DNA from: an uncultured Opitutia bacterium
GTDB lineage: Bacteria; Verrucomicrobiota; Verrucomicrobiia; Opitutales; Opitutaceae
DNA: 64,000 nucleotides
Direction: 5' to 3'
Assembly (NCBI GenBank): GCA_903840415.1
Contig: CAIMFY010000017.1
Coordinates: forward strand, 186,001-250,000
Below are positions 16,689 through 24,710 of the stretch, one piece after another (position 1 is the first letter of the stretch; each line of letters starts with the position of its first letter). The notes beneath the pieces were generated by a model, which was not told the DNA's origin, ran no database searches, and saw only the letters and a program-made list of their open reading frames with translations. Both the position numbers and the translations under genes were made by a program.

Positions 16689-17698
16689 TCCGCCGCCGCC
16701 AAACCAGCGTCTTCAGCCTCGCGTTCCTCGACTGCATTTGCTGTGGCTTCGGCGCGATCATCCTCATCTTCGTCCTCAGCATTGACTCGAAGGAAAAGGA
16801 CAAACTCGCGCTGCTCGCTGACCTCCGCAAAGTCATGGCCGCGCAGCTCGCGTCGATGGCCAAGCTCAGTTCCAGCAAGGAAGATCTCACCCGCAGCAAC
16901 GCCCGCATTTCGACCCTCGTCACCGACGCCCGGATTCGCAACGATTCGACCCACGCGCTCCTCGACGAACTGGAGGCGCAACTCTCATCCGAGAAAAAAG
17001 GCCAGGAGGCGATGCTCGTCGACATCGACGACCTGAAAAAAGAAATCGCCGCTCGTCAGAAGAAACCCGAGATGGTGCTGCCCGAGGAAAAGCCCGCGCC
17101 AGTGGGCCTGACGATTGGCAGCAACTACCTCGCCTTCGTCATCGACACCTCCGGCTCGATGCGCGACCCCAACACCGATGGAGTGTGGGGTATCGCCATT
17201 CGGAAGATCGGTGAGGTGCTCGACGTCTACCCGCAAGTCGAAGGCGTGCAGGTGTTGGATGCCGACGGCCGCTTCGTGCTGAATGCCGGTCGCAACGGCG
17301 CGATGACCTGGCTGCCCGACACCCGCGACACCCGCGATTCCATTACCCGCACGCTCCGTCGCTACAACGCTGAGACGATCAGCAATCCCGTCCCCGGCAT
17401 CCTGCGCGCCATTCGCGCGCTCTATGACGCGAACAACCCGAACATGAAGATGGGCATCTACGTCTTCGGCGACGAATTCAGCACGAGCGAATCCGCCGAC
17501 TCCGTGATGCGCACACTCGACCAACTAAATCCTGCCGACGAAAACGGTAACCGTCGGATAGTGATCAACGCGGTGCTTTTCCCCACGACGATTCGTTACA
17601 CCTTTTCGATGGGCAATACCGGCCTCCGCCTTGCGAACCTGATGCGCGAAGTCTGCTACGTTCACGGCGGCACTTTAATCGCCCTGCAAGATTTGTGA
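16685..17698 (+). CDS. Membrane-anchored VWA protein 2 (intact MIDAS)
   Basis: 337 residues, paralogue of the preceding protein. The N-terminal helix SVFSLAFLDCICCGFGAIIL (8-27) is almost identical, with Asp at residue 16. A coiled coil spans about 35-125. The VWA domain begins with YLAFVIDTSGSM, giving an intact DTSGS metal site (154-158), and ends with the strand GTLIAL. It is the last gene of the plus-strand run. Two paralogous B-type subunits with one channel protein suggests a heterodimeric arrangement, an inference from gene order and motifs only. Confidence 0.88.
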   Translation: MIRRRQTSVFSLAFLDCICCGFGAIILIFVLSIDSKEKDKLALLADLRKVMAAQLASMAKLSSSKEDLTRSNARISTLVTDARIRNDSTHALLDELEAQLSSEKKGQEAMLVDIDDLKKEIAARQKKPEMVLPEEKPAPVGLTIGSNYLAFVIDTSGSMRDPNTDGVWGIAIRKIGEVLDVYPQVEGVQVLDADGRFVLNAGRNGAMTWLPDTRDTRDSITRTLRRYNAETISNPVPGILRAIRALYDANNPNMKMGIYVFGDEFSTSESADSVMRTLDQLNPADENGNRRIVINAVLFPTTIRYTFSMGNTGLRLANLMREVCYVHGGTLIALQDL

Positions 17699-17743
17699 GC
17701 CGGCGCTAGGATGCAGCCGGACCGCCCGATTGAGCGGTGGCGC

Positions 17744-18775
17744 TTAGAGGCCGAGAATCATTCGGAGCAGCGTGACGACGACTTGCAGCGGATTGCCGCC
17801 ACCGCCGCCGGACGAACCACCCCCACCGCCACCAGATTGACCGCTTTGGCCACCCGACGAACCACCGCCGCCGGACGAACCACCACCCTGTGAACCCGAC
17901 TGGCCGGACTGGCCTCCCTGCTGTCCGCCTTGCTGGCCACCTTGCTGGCCACCTTGGCCGCCCGACGAACCACCGCTCTGTCCACCGCTACTGCCACCAC
18001 CGCCGCTGGCCGACGCGACTTTCTGCAGTCCACCCTGACCCGCACCGACGATCCCATTCGGATCGTTGCCGCCGGACCCATCGCTCGAACCATCGCCCGA
18101 GCCGCTGCCGCTCGTGCCGCTTTTCCCACTACCACTCTTGCCGCCTTTGCCACCAGCGCCCGAACCATCGGCGCCGGCACCACCACTTTGATCGCCGGTG
18201 CCGTCGCCACCCGCGAGTTTACTGCCGTCGGCACTGGTGCCAGAGCCATCGCCATTTCCGGAGCCGTCCTTGCCCCCGGCACCCGTGCCATCCTTTCCGC
18301 CCGCACCGGAACCGTCCTTGCCGTCACCCGCGCCACCGCCAGAACCGTTGGCATCGTTGCCTGAACCTGAGCCGTCCTTGCCGCCGCCTTTGCCGTAGAC
18401 GCCGGAGTAAGTGAACTTCACGTAGTCAACCTTGCTGCTGGTGAGCGCGGGGCGGTTGCGAATCGCGGCGTCGCGCACGGCTTCCAGCTCCCATTTCTTT
18501 TTTTTCGCCGCCTCGCTGTCGGCAAGCGGGCCAAACATGTAGGTGAGATTCTCGTGACGGTAGCGGACATACCAACCCTCGTCACTCGGGCCGAGGCCGG
18601 TGATGTTGATGCCGGCATATTTCGTCTTGAAATCGTCGGCCTGCAAATTCCACAAATCGTCGATGGCCTCGACGGGGTAAATCACGGTGGTCGCCCGGGC
18701 GCACCCGAGGGAGGCGAACCACAGTGCGAGCCAAAGCCTAAAGCGGAGATTTTTCACTGGGGAATTCGCGCGCAT
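17744..18775 (-). CDS. Secreted Gly/Ser-rich low-complexity protein
   Basis: 343 residues. Signal-peptide-like N-terminus (about 1-29), a compact conserved-looking domain (about 30-120, with VEAIDDLWNLQADDFKTKY and GWYVRYRHENLTYMFGPLAD), then about 200 residues almost entirely Gly, Ser, Gln, Asp and Lys in short repeats (GSGAGGKDG, GGQQ), ending in a hydrophobic helix NPLQVVVTLLRMILGL. The frame is consistent and the low complexity is on the amino-acid level, so it is coding and not a simple DNA repeat. It converges with the VWA operon and is likely envelope-exposed. No named family recognised. Confidence 0.75.
   Translation of the reverse strand: MRANSPVKNLRFRLWLALWFASLGCARATTVIYPVEAIDDLWNLQADDFKTKYAGINITGLGPSDEGWYVRYRHENLTYMFGPLADSEAAKKKKWELEAVRDAAIRNRPALTSSKVDYVKFTYSGVYGKGGGKDGSGSGNDANGSGGGAGDGKDGSGAGGKDGTGAGGKDGSGNGDGSGTSADGSKLAGGDGTGDQSGGAGADGSGAGGKGGKSGSGKSGTSGSGSGDGSSDGSGGNDPNGIVGAGQGGLQKVASASGGGGSSGGQSGGSSGGQGGQQGGQQGGQQGGQSGQSGSQGGGSSGGGGSSGGQSGQSGGGGGGSSGGGGGNPLQVVVTLLRMILGL
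17917..17952. repeat. 12-bp tandem repeat inside the Gly-rich gene
   Basis: CTTGCTGGCCAC is present twice exactly (17929-17940, 17941-17952), preceded by a diverged copy. It encodes the repeated GGQQ units of the protein read on the minus strand. Slippage here would change repeat number without breaking the frame. Confidence 0.7.
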
Positions 18776-18781
18776 CGAAAA

Positions 18782-19579
18782 TTACAACCCCGCCGGCATT
18801 GTGCGGCCCTTCTCGACGCCACGGCCAGTGTTACTCGGGCTGGTCGTGCCAGCGCCACCGCCGGAACCTTTGCCGATCTTGCTTTCCATTTGCTGCGTGC
18901 TGCCAGCCGCCACCTGACCCACCACTCCCGACGAATTCGCTTCCGATTTTATCTGCATCGACGAGTCGCCGATGGCCACCTGCTGCGGCTTGGGGACGTT
19001 ATCACCCGGGGCGCCACCGCCACCGGACTGGCCGGAAGCGGCGTCGCCTTCCAAGCCGGCAACTTGAATGCCTTCGGCCTTTCCATTCGGATCGCCACCC
19101 TGTGCGCCGCCTTGGCTGCCGCCGGCGCCCTGACCGTTTTGATTCGCCTGCTGATCGCCTCCGGCGGCTCCGCCACCGCCTTGCTGTGCGCCTTGGTTGG
19201 CAGATTGCTGGCCCTGCGATCCGCCGCCGCCTTGGGGCAAACCCGCCATCTGGCCGCCGCCGCCCTGCTGACCTTGTTGAGATTGATTCTGCTGCTGGCC
19301 GCCGCCCCCGCCGGATTGATTCGGATTTTGCTGGCCGCCCACATTGCCGCCCTTCGCGTTTTCGTCGCCCGGCATTTCAAAATCTCCGAGCATGCCGTAA
19401 TCCGGGTGCTTCTCCGCCGGCTGAGTCGATCCGTCGAGCAACACCGGATCGGGTAGCGGTCCCTTGGCGCCGGATCGCACCGCGGCTCGCGGTGCGGTGC
19501 CTGAACTGGCCGAGGTTTGCGCGCGACCGGACGCGAGCAGGAGCGAGGCAAAGCAGAGCAGGAGCAGACGACAGCGCAT
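18782..19579 (-). CDS. Secreted Gly/Gln-rich low-complexity protein
   Basis: 265 residues. Signal peptide at the N-terminus (MRCRLLLLCFASLLLASGRA). A short ordered start (PDPVLLDGSTQPAEKHPDYG) is followed by a Gly/Gln/Asn-rich region (about 75-195) and a tail (VAIGDSSMQIKSEANSSGVV) with Ser/Gly. It lies 6 bases upstream of the Gly/Ser-rich gene and 8 bases after the TPR gene on the same strand, so the three are one operon. Composition is prion-like or matrix-like; function unknown. Confidence 0.75.
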   Translation of the reverse strand: MRCRLLLLCFASLLLASGRAQTSASSGTAPRAAVRSGAKGPLPDPVLLDGSTQPAEKHPDYGMLGDFEMPGDENAKGGNVGGQQNPNQSGGGGGQQQNQSQQGQQGGGGQMAGLPQGGGGSQGQQSANQGAQQGGGGAAGGDQQANQNGQGAGGSQGGAQGGDPNGKAEGIQVAGLEGDAASGQSGGGGAPGDNVPKPQQVAIGDSSMQIKSEANSSGVVGQVAAGSTQQMESKIGKGSGGGAGTTSPSNTGRGVEKGRTMPAGL

Positions 19580-19587
19580 GGGGAAAA

Positions 19588-21297
19588 TCAGAGACCGTTG
19601 GAGGCGAAATTACAGACGACGGTGACCGACGGAGGCGGGACTCCGTTCCGCACCTGCAGCAGAATATGCACATCCTGATAGCCCTTCCGCCGGCCGATGA
19701 TCGCGTAGTCGCCGGGGAGCATCTTGATCGAGCTCGTTTCAAATTGGCTCGGCAGCCGGTAATTCTCGATGGAGAACCACGTCTTCCCGTCGGACTTGAA
19801 CGTGACTTCCACGGGTTTGTTCTGAGTCATCAGCATTTCGTGGAGTTGCTGCACCTTCTCGCTGTTGACGAGGTAGGCGGGCTTGACCGACATCGCCTGA
19901 TTAAAAATGCGGATCGCCGCCTGAAATTCTGCCTTGGCCGCAAATTGCTCGGCGTCCTTCACGTAGCGTTCGTATTGGAGGAGCGACCGGATCATGGTGC
20001 TGGCGCGGATCAGGCCCTCCTTCGCGTCAGTGTGGGTTGGCTCGAGTTGCAACGTTTCGCGGTAGGCGTCGAGCGCGGACTTCCATTGGTGCTCGTTCTC
20101 GTAGGCGTAGGCTTTGTTGAGCGCCTTCTTCACCGCATCGGTGTGGGCGTTTTCCCGGGCGGACTTCAGCATGGTCGAAACGTCGCTCCGCTGCGGATAA
20201 ACTTTCAGCGCGTTCTGGCACTCGGTCACGACCTTATCCCACTCGCGCCGCTTGAACGCCCCCTGCGCCGCCGTGAAGGCCGCATCGAACTTGGTTTCCT
20301 TTTCGAGCCGAGCCGCGCGCGCCTGTCCCTGTTGGGCGAGCGCCGACATCGCATCGAGCGCAAACGCCTTCGAGTAGGAGTCCGCCGCCTGTGCATATTG
20401 CGCCTTCTTTTCGAACTCCTCACCTTGTAGCAGCAGCGCGAAAACCCGATCGATGTTTTCCGCGCGTTTGAGTCCGCGCATCGCGTCCTCGTTCCCCGGC
20501 GATTTTTCGAGCGCCGCGTTAAACGCTGCCTTCGCCGCATCGCGTTGGCCCTTTGCGAGCGCCTGCTGACCCCGGACCAGACTCTCCTGCACGTGCCGCG
20601 CGAGCGCGTCGGATGCCTTCTTTAATTCCGCGAAACCGTGGTCGAACACTTCCTTGGCGCCGGTGAAATTGCCGTCGTTGAGCAGGCGCCGACCCTCCGC
20701 CGCATTTTCCATCGCCGCCTCCAAGGTGCCTGGGGCAAGGTTGCGGGCGATCTCCAAATCTTTCATGCGCACTTGGATGTTGCCGTCCGCCTGCTGCGCA
20801 TCTTGCCGAGCTTTGACGTTTTTGGCGAATGCATCGATCTCTTTGTTGAGCGCATCGAAGGCCAGAAACGCGCGCGAAAATTCACGCCCACGCAACAGCG
20901 CCTCGCCGTCCTGAAACGCTTTTTCAAGGAGGATGAGTCGCTGCAGCTGCACCGGGTGATCCGTTGGCAGGCGCCGCAATCCAGCGAGCTGCTTCGACGA
21001 AGTTTCATGGGCAAATTCCGCCTTCGTCTCGCTGATGTATCCCGAATTCGCCTCCGCCGCCGTGCCCGCGCCGGCCACCAGTTCGGAGCGCGGCCGGAAG
21101 ATGTCGGGGCCGAGGATGAGTTTGGCGACACGAATGACGATGCCAGCGGCAAACAACAGCCCGAAAAAGCCGCCGACTGACCACGCGACGATGCGTTTCC
21201 ACGTCCACGGCGATTTCACCGGCTCGCGATCAGCTTCGGGATTCCAGTGGATCACCCGGCGTTTTTTACCGGGGTTCGCGTCGTTTTGCTCAGCCAT
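19588..21297 (-). CDS. Membrane-anchored TPR protein with PEGA-like C-terminus
   Basis: 569 residues. A membrane helix near 34-58 (IVAWSVGGFFGLLFAAGIVI) anchors a large soluble part. It has tetratricopeptide-like helical repeats (for example ALAKGQRDAAKAAFNAALEK and YAYENEHQWKSALDAYRETL, about 110-480). The last 80 residues resemble a PEGA-type beta domain (WFSIENYRLPSQF, MLPGDYAIIGRRKGYQDV). ATG 21297 was chosen because the upstream in-frame codons lack conservation marks. First gene of the minus-strand operon opposite the channel/VWA operon; probably a scaffold in the same envelope complex. Confidence 0.75.
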   Translation of the reverse strand: MAEQNDANPGKKRRVIHWNPEADREPVKSPWTWKRIVAWSVGGFFGLLFAAGIVIRVAKLILGPDIFRPRSELVAGAGTAAEANSGYISETKAEFAHETSSKQLAGLRRLPTDHPVQLQRLILLEKAFQDGEALLRGREFSRAFLAFDALNKEIDAFAKNVKARQDAQQADGNIQVRMKDLEIARNLAPGTLEAAMENAAEGRRLLNDGNFTGAKEVFDHGFAELKKASDALARHVQESLVRGQQALAKGQRDAAKAAFNAALEKSPGNEDAMRGLKRAENIDRVFALLLQGEEFEKKAQYAQAADSYSKAFALDAMSALAQQGQARAARLEKETKFDAAFTAAQGAFKRREWDKVVTECQNALKVYPQRSDVSTMLKSARENAHTDAVKKALNKAYAYENEHQWKSALDAYRETLQLEPTHTDAKEGLIRASTMIRSLLQYERYVKDAEQFAAKAEFQAAIRIFNQAMSVKPAYLVNSEKVQQLHEMLMTQNKPVEVTFKSDGKTWFSIENYRLPSQFETSSIKMLPGDYAIIGRRKGYQDVHILLQVRNGVPPPSVTVVCNFASNGL

Positions 21298-21566
21298 GGG
21301 GAGGAGGAGAGGCCTGTCGGAGATGGTTGCGATTCCGAGAATGGAGCGAGTTAGACGAACCAATCGTCAACCCGTTCAGTTCCCGTCGGAGATACAGCAG
21401 CCACCATGCAACGTTCCGAAAAAAATGCAAAGGGCATCTTCGTCACCCTTGGCAATTTCCGTTTACGGCGGCATCCCGGGCCGTTCCGCCCGCACACTTG
21501 CCAATCACAGCGACCGCGTTATCTGTTCGATCACGCTCTGGCTTTCGCTTCGCTGAGAATCGCACC

Positions 21567-22391
21567 ATGATGAAATCGCTCCCCGCTCTTACCGCCCTGG
21601 CGGCTGTGTCGCTCTTCGCCGGCTGCTATCAGGTGCCGGTCACGGGCCGCCACGCGCTCAGCCTCGTGGATGACCGGGAAGTCACCAAGATGAGCATCGC
21701 GACGTTCGATGAGATGAAAGCGCATACGAAAATCTCGAACGACAAGGCCCGCAACGAGCAACTCCAGCGCGTCGGCGAACGCATTCAGCACGCCGTGCCG
21801 ATTTGGGACATGCCCGATGCGGACTGGGAATTTGTCGTGTTCGACTCACCCGACATCAACGCCTTCGCGATGGCCGGCGGTAAAGTCGGCGTGTTCATGG
21901 GCCTCTTTAAAATCGTCGAGAACGACGACCAACTCGCGTCAGTCATCGGTCACGAAATCGGCCACGTCACCGCCAAGCACGTCCACGAAAATCTCTCGCA
22001 GCAGCTCGCGATGCAGACTGGCGGTATGATTGGCGGTATCGCGATGCTGGGCACCGGCGCGGGGTTGCTCGGCACGGAGGCGGTCATGTCCGCCTACGGT
22101 CTCGGCGCTCAGGGCATGGGCGCCGCCTTTGATCGCAAAAAGGAAAAAGAAGCCGACCACATCGGCCTGATGTATATGGCCCACGCCGGCTACGATCCGG
22201 AAGAAGCGATCAAAGTGTTGGAGAAACTCGAGGAGGAAACGGGCCAGCAAGCCGCGTCGCAGTCGAGCTTCACCTCGACCCATCCCTCGAACCCCGAGCG
22301 CATTCAGCAGTTGCGCGACTTGATGCCGCAGGCGATCAAGGCGCGGGAGCAAAGCGGCCTCGCGCCACCGCCTCCCGTGATCATGAAGTGA
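21567..22391 (+). CDS. M48-family zinc metallopeptidase lipoprotein
   Basis: 274 residues. Lipobox LFAGC (Cys 20). The zinc motif HEIGH is at 129-133, followed by the third-ligand region KEKEADHIGLMYMAHAGYDP. SFTSTHPSNPERIQQLRDL near the end is characteristic of LoiP/YcaL/BepA-type M48 peptidases. These work in the periplasm on misfolded or misassembled outer-membrane proteins. Two adjacent ATGs (21567 and 21570) are possible. The gene stands 269 bases from the TPR operon and is transcribed away from it. Confidence 0.92.
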   Translation: MMKSLPALTALAAVSLFAGCYQVPVTGRHALSLVDDREVTKMSIATFDEMKAHTKISNDKARNEQLQRVGERIQHAVPIWDMPDADWEFVVFDSPDINAFAMAGGKVGVFMGLFKIVENDDQLASVIGHEIGHVTAKHVHENLSQQLAMQTGGMIGGIAMLGTGAGLLGTEAVMSAYGLGAQGMGAAFDRKKEKEADHIGLMYMAHAGYDPEEAIKVLEKLEEETGQQAASQSSFTSTHPSNPERIQQLRDLMPQAIKAREQSGLAPPPPVIMK

Positions 22392-22401
22392 GTCGGACCG
22401 C

Positions 22402-23130
22402 TCAGTCGCGGCGCGACGAAATCAGGTAAAGCAAGTAAAGCAGCGAACTCACGAACGCCGCCACGTAGGTCAGCGCCGCCGCATCGAGCGTCTCGTCCAC
22501 GCCCTTCATCTCGTCGCGATCGAGGATGCCGAGTTCCACGAGCTGCACCTTCGCGCGCCGGCTGGCATCATACTCGACCGGCAGCGTAACCAGTTGAAAC
22601 AGCGTGATCACCGCATAGCAGATGATGGCGACGTCGAGTATCGGCCCGACAAAATTACGCGCCACGAAGAAGCCCGCCAGCATCACGACCGGCAGCGCCC
22701 GCGAAACGAAGTTCGTCGCCGGCACCAGCGCCATGCGGAAATGCAGCATCGAGTAGCCAATCTTGTGCTGGATGGCGTGGCCCGCCTCGTGGGTCGCCAC
22801 TCCGAGCGCCGCAAGACTCGTGCCGCGGTAATTTTCCTCGGACAGCACCAACTGCTTGTTGATCGGATCGTAGTGATCGGTGAGGTGGCCCTCGGTCATC
22901 TCGATGGTGACGTCGGTGATGCCAGCGCGGTTCATCACGGCTTCGGCGGCTTCTTTGCCGGTGATGCCGCCGCGCGAGGGAATCTCGGCGTTCCGGCGGT
23001 AAGTGCTCGACACGCGAAATTGCGCCCAGAGCGAAACCGGAATCATGACGATCACGAGGATCAGCAGGATGCCCGGCGGAAGAAATCCCCCGCTCAAGAG
23101 CGAGGCGGCGAAGAAGGTGGACGTGATCAT
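22402..23130 (-). CDS. YugP-type neutral zinc metallopeptidase
   Basis: 242 residues. Membrane helices at both ends and the motif VATHEAGHAIQHK give a zincin site; LPVEYDASRRAKVQL and AALTYVAAFVSSLLYLLYLI are typical of the YugP/DUF zinc-peptidase family. ATG 23130 gives the family N-terminus (short membrane helix); upstream in-frame codons were left out. Its stop converges with the M48 gene, leaving 10 bases. Substrate unknown. Confidence 0.9.
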   Translation of the reverse strand: MITSTFFAASLLSGGFLPPGILLILVIVMIPVSLWAQFRVSSTYRRNAEIPSRGGITGKEAAEAVMNRAGITDVTIEMTEGHLTDHYDPINKQLVLSEENYRGTSLAALGVATHEAGHAIQHKIGYSMLHFRMALVPATNFVSRALPVVMLAGFFVARNFVGPILDVAIICYAVITLFQLVTLPVEYDASRRAKVQLVELGILDRDEMKGVDETLDAAALTYVAAFVSSLLYLLYLISSRRD

Positions 23131-23277
23131 GGTGAAAAGAAGACCGAGAGTGAGTTGGATTGTTGCGTGAAGCGCACCGACGGAAGCCGGGCGCACCGCA
23201 CACCTTAAACAAAACCCGCGATTTGCCAGTGCAAATCGTGAGTTTGGAAACGAGGCGAGAATTTTCTATGTCGGCGA

Positions 23278-24426
23278 TTAGCCGAGCTTCGGCACGTCGA
23301 CCCAGCGGCGTTCGGCCCACGACTTGAGGCCCAGTTCCGCGAGTTGCACGCCCTTCGCCCCTTCATGCAGCGACCAAGGAAATGGATCGCCCTTCACTAC
23401 GTGCCGCAGGAAAAGCTCCCACTGCACCTTGAACGCGTTGTCGTAAACGCCTTGGTCCGGCACGCGCGTCCAGCCGTCGAAAAACTTGATCGGGCTGTCG
23501 ATGTCGGGATTCCACACGCAGCGCGGCGTCGCCGAGAGGTGCTGCGCCGTGCAATCGCGCAGGCCGGCGACCGCCGAGCCGTGCGTGCCGTCGACTTGGA
23601 GCGTCAGCAAATCGTCGCGCCGCACCCGCACATCCCACGACGAGTTGAAGTGACAAATCACGCCATTCACCAACTCGAAAGTCGCATAGGCTGAATCGTC
23701 CGCGGTGCATTTGTAGGGTTTGCCCGCTTCGTCCCAGCGCTGCGGGAGGTGGGTCGCGCCGAGGCACGTGAGCGACTTCACCTCGCCGAAAAGATTCTGA
23801 ATCACATACTGCCAGTGGCAGAGCATATCGACGATGATGCCGCCGTCATCTTCCTTGCGGTAATTCCATGAGGGCCGCTGCAACTTTTCGTGCTCGCCGG
23901 TGAACACCCAGTAGCCGAACTCGCCGCGCACCGACAAAATTTTTCCAAAAAATCCGGTGTCGATGAGATACTTCAATTTCAACAATCCCGGCAGCCAGAG
24001 CTTATCCTGCACGACGCCGTTCTTGAGTCCCGCCGCCGTGACTTCCTTCGCGAGCGCCAGCGCCTCGGCCGAGGTCGTCGCGGTCGGCTTCTCGCAGTAA
24101 ATGTGTTTCTTCGCCGCGATGGCCTTGCGCACTCCGATCGGGCGTTGACCAGTGAGCGTAGCATCGAAGTAAATCTGGTTCGCCGGATCGGCGAGCGCCG
24201 CGTCGAGGTTGGTCGAGCAGCGTTTCACGTTCGCACGAGCCGCCAGAGCCGCGAGCTTGCTTTCGCTGCGCCCAATCAAAATCGGATCGGGCATGATGAC
24301 TTCCGTGTCGCCAAGCCTGATGCCGCCCTGATCGATGATGGCCTTGATCGAGCGCAGCAGGTGCTGGTTGGTGCCCATGCGTCCCGTGACGCCGTTCATG
24401 ATGATGCCGACTTTGTGGGTGGTCAT
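23278..24426 (-). CDS. Gfo/Idh/MocA-family NAD(P)-dependent oxidoreductase
   Basis: 382 residues. N-terminal Rossmann-like start (KVGIIMNGVTGRMGTNQHLL) with a Gly-rich nucleotide loop, then the family motif YCEKPTATTSAEALALAKEV where the Lys of EKP is catalytic. The C-terminal half is the Gfo/Idh/MocA alpha/beta domain. Members oxidise or reduce sugars and inositols; the substrate cannot be told from sequence here. Single gene located between the zinc peptidase and the SRP RNA, all on the minus strand. Confidence 0.9.
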   Translation of the reverse strand: MTTHKVGIIMNGVTGRMGTNQHLLRSIKAIIDQGGIRLGDTEVIMPDPILIGRSESKLAALAARANVKRCSTNLDAALADPANQIYFDATLTGQRPIGVRKAIAAKKHIYCEKPTATTSAEALALAKEVTAAGLKNGVVQDKLWLPGLLKLKYLIDTGFFGKILSVRGEFGYWVFTGEHEKLQRPSWNYRKEDDGGIIVDMLCHWQYVIQNLFGEVKSLTCLGATHLPQRWDEAGKPYKCTADDSAYATFELVNGVICHFNSSWDVRVRRDDLLTLQVDGTHGSAVAGLRDCTAQHLSATPRCVWNPDIDSPIKFFDGWTRVPDQGVYDNAFKVQWELFLRHVVKGDPFPWSLHEGAKGVQLAELGLKSWAERRWVDVPKLG

Positions 24427-24574
24427 GTCGTGGATGGTGAAAGAAGGGGCGAAATCGAAAGCGGGAACTCCCCGCTAATCCACGCTAATTTTCGCGAATC
24501 GGAATACCGCGGACTGATCGGCTCTGGCTTCTGGCAGGGCTGGGTTTCCGACCCAGCGCGCATAAAGAAAAAAA

Positions 24575-24673
24575 GTGGCCAGGCACTCCACGGCACTAAG
24601 AGAACGTCGTTGCCGTTGCTACCTTCCGGTCCTGGCGGAGTTCACGCGCCTGCTCATGCATGGCACCTGGCCG
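24575..24673 (-). ncRNA. ffs: Signal recognition particle RNA (4.5S-type, small bacterial form)
   Basis: About 99 nt on the minus strand. The universal SRP core is present: GCCAGGACCGGAAGGTAGCA, with the GGAA tetraloop closed by ACC/GGT and the CAGG/AGCA internal loop. In E. coli the closing pairs are TCC/GGA, so the first pair has changed on both sides, a compensatory change. The terminal stem GGCCAGG (5') with CCTGGCC (3') closes the RNA, and seven Ts follow immediately (24574-24568) as a terminator. The RNA binds Ffh and targets membrane proteins. Ends are set by the stem and T-run and may be off by 1-3 nt. It lies 37 bases after the Spy-like gene. Confidence 0.92.
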
Positions 24674-24710
24674 ACGCGCACAGTGGGTCGCTTCGCGCCG
24701 TGCGCAACTC

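Noticed and set aside
13222-17698. Zorya-type anti-phage system (MotA-like gene in the cluster)
   Set aside because: No ZorB-type OmpA protein and no ZorC/D/E helicase or nuclease gene is present. The partners here are VWA and Hsp70-like proteins.
17800-18400. CRISPR-like or satellite array suggested by dense short repeats
   Set aside because: Units are of variable length, in frame, and encode Gly/Ser/Gln runs in an intact gene; no spacer pattern or cas genes.
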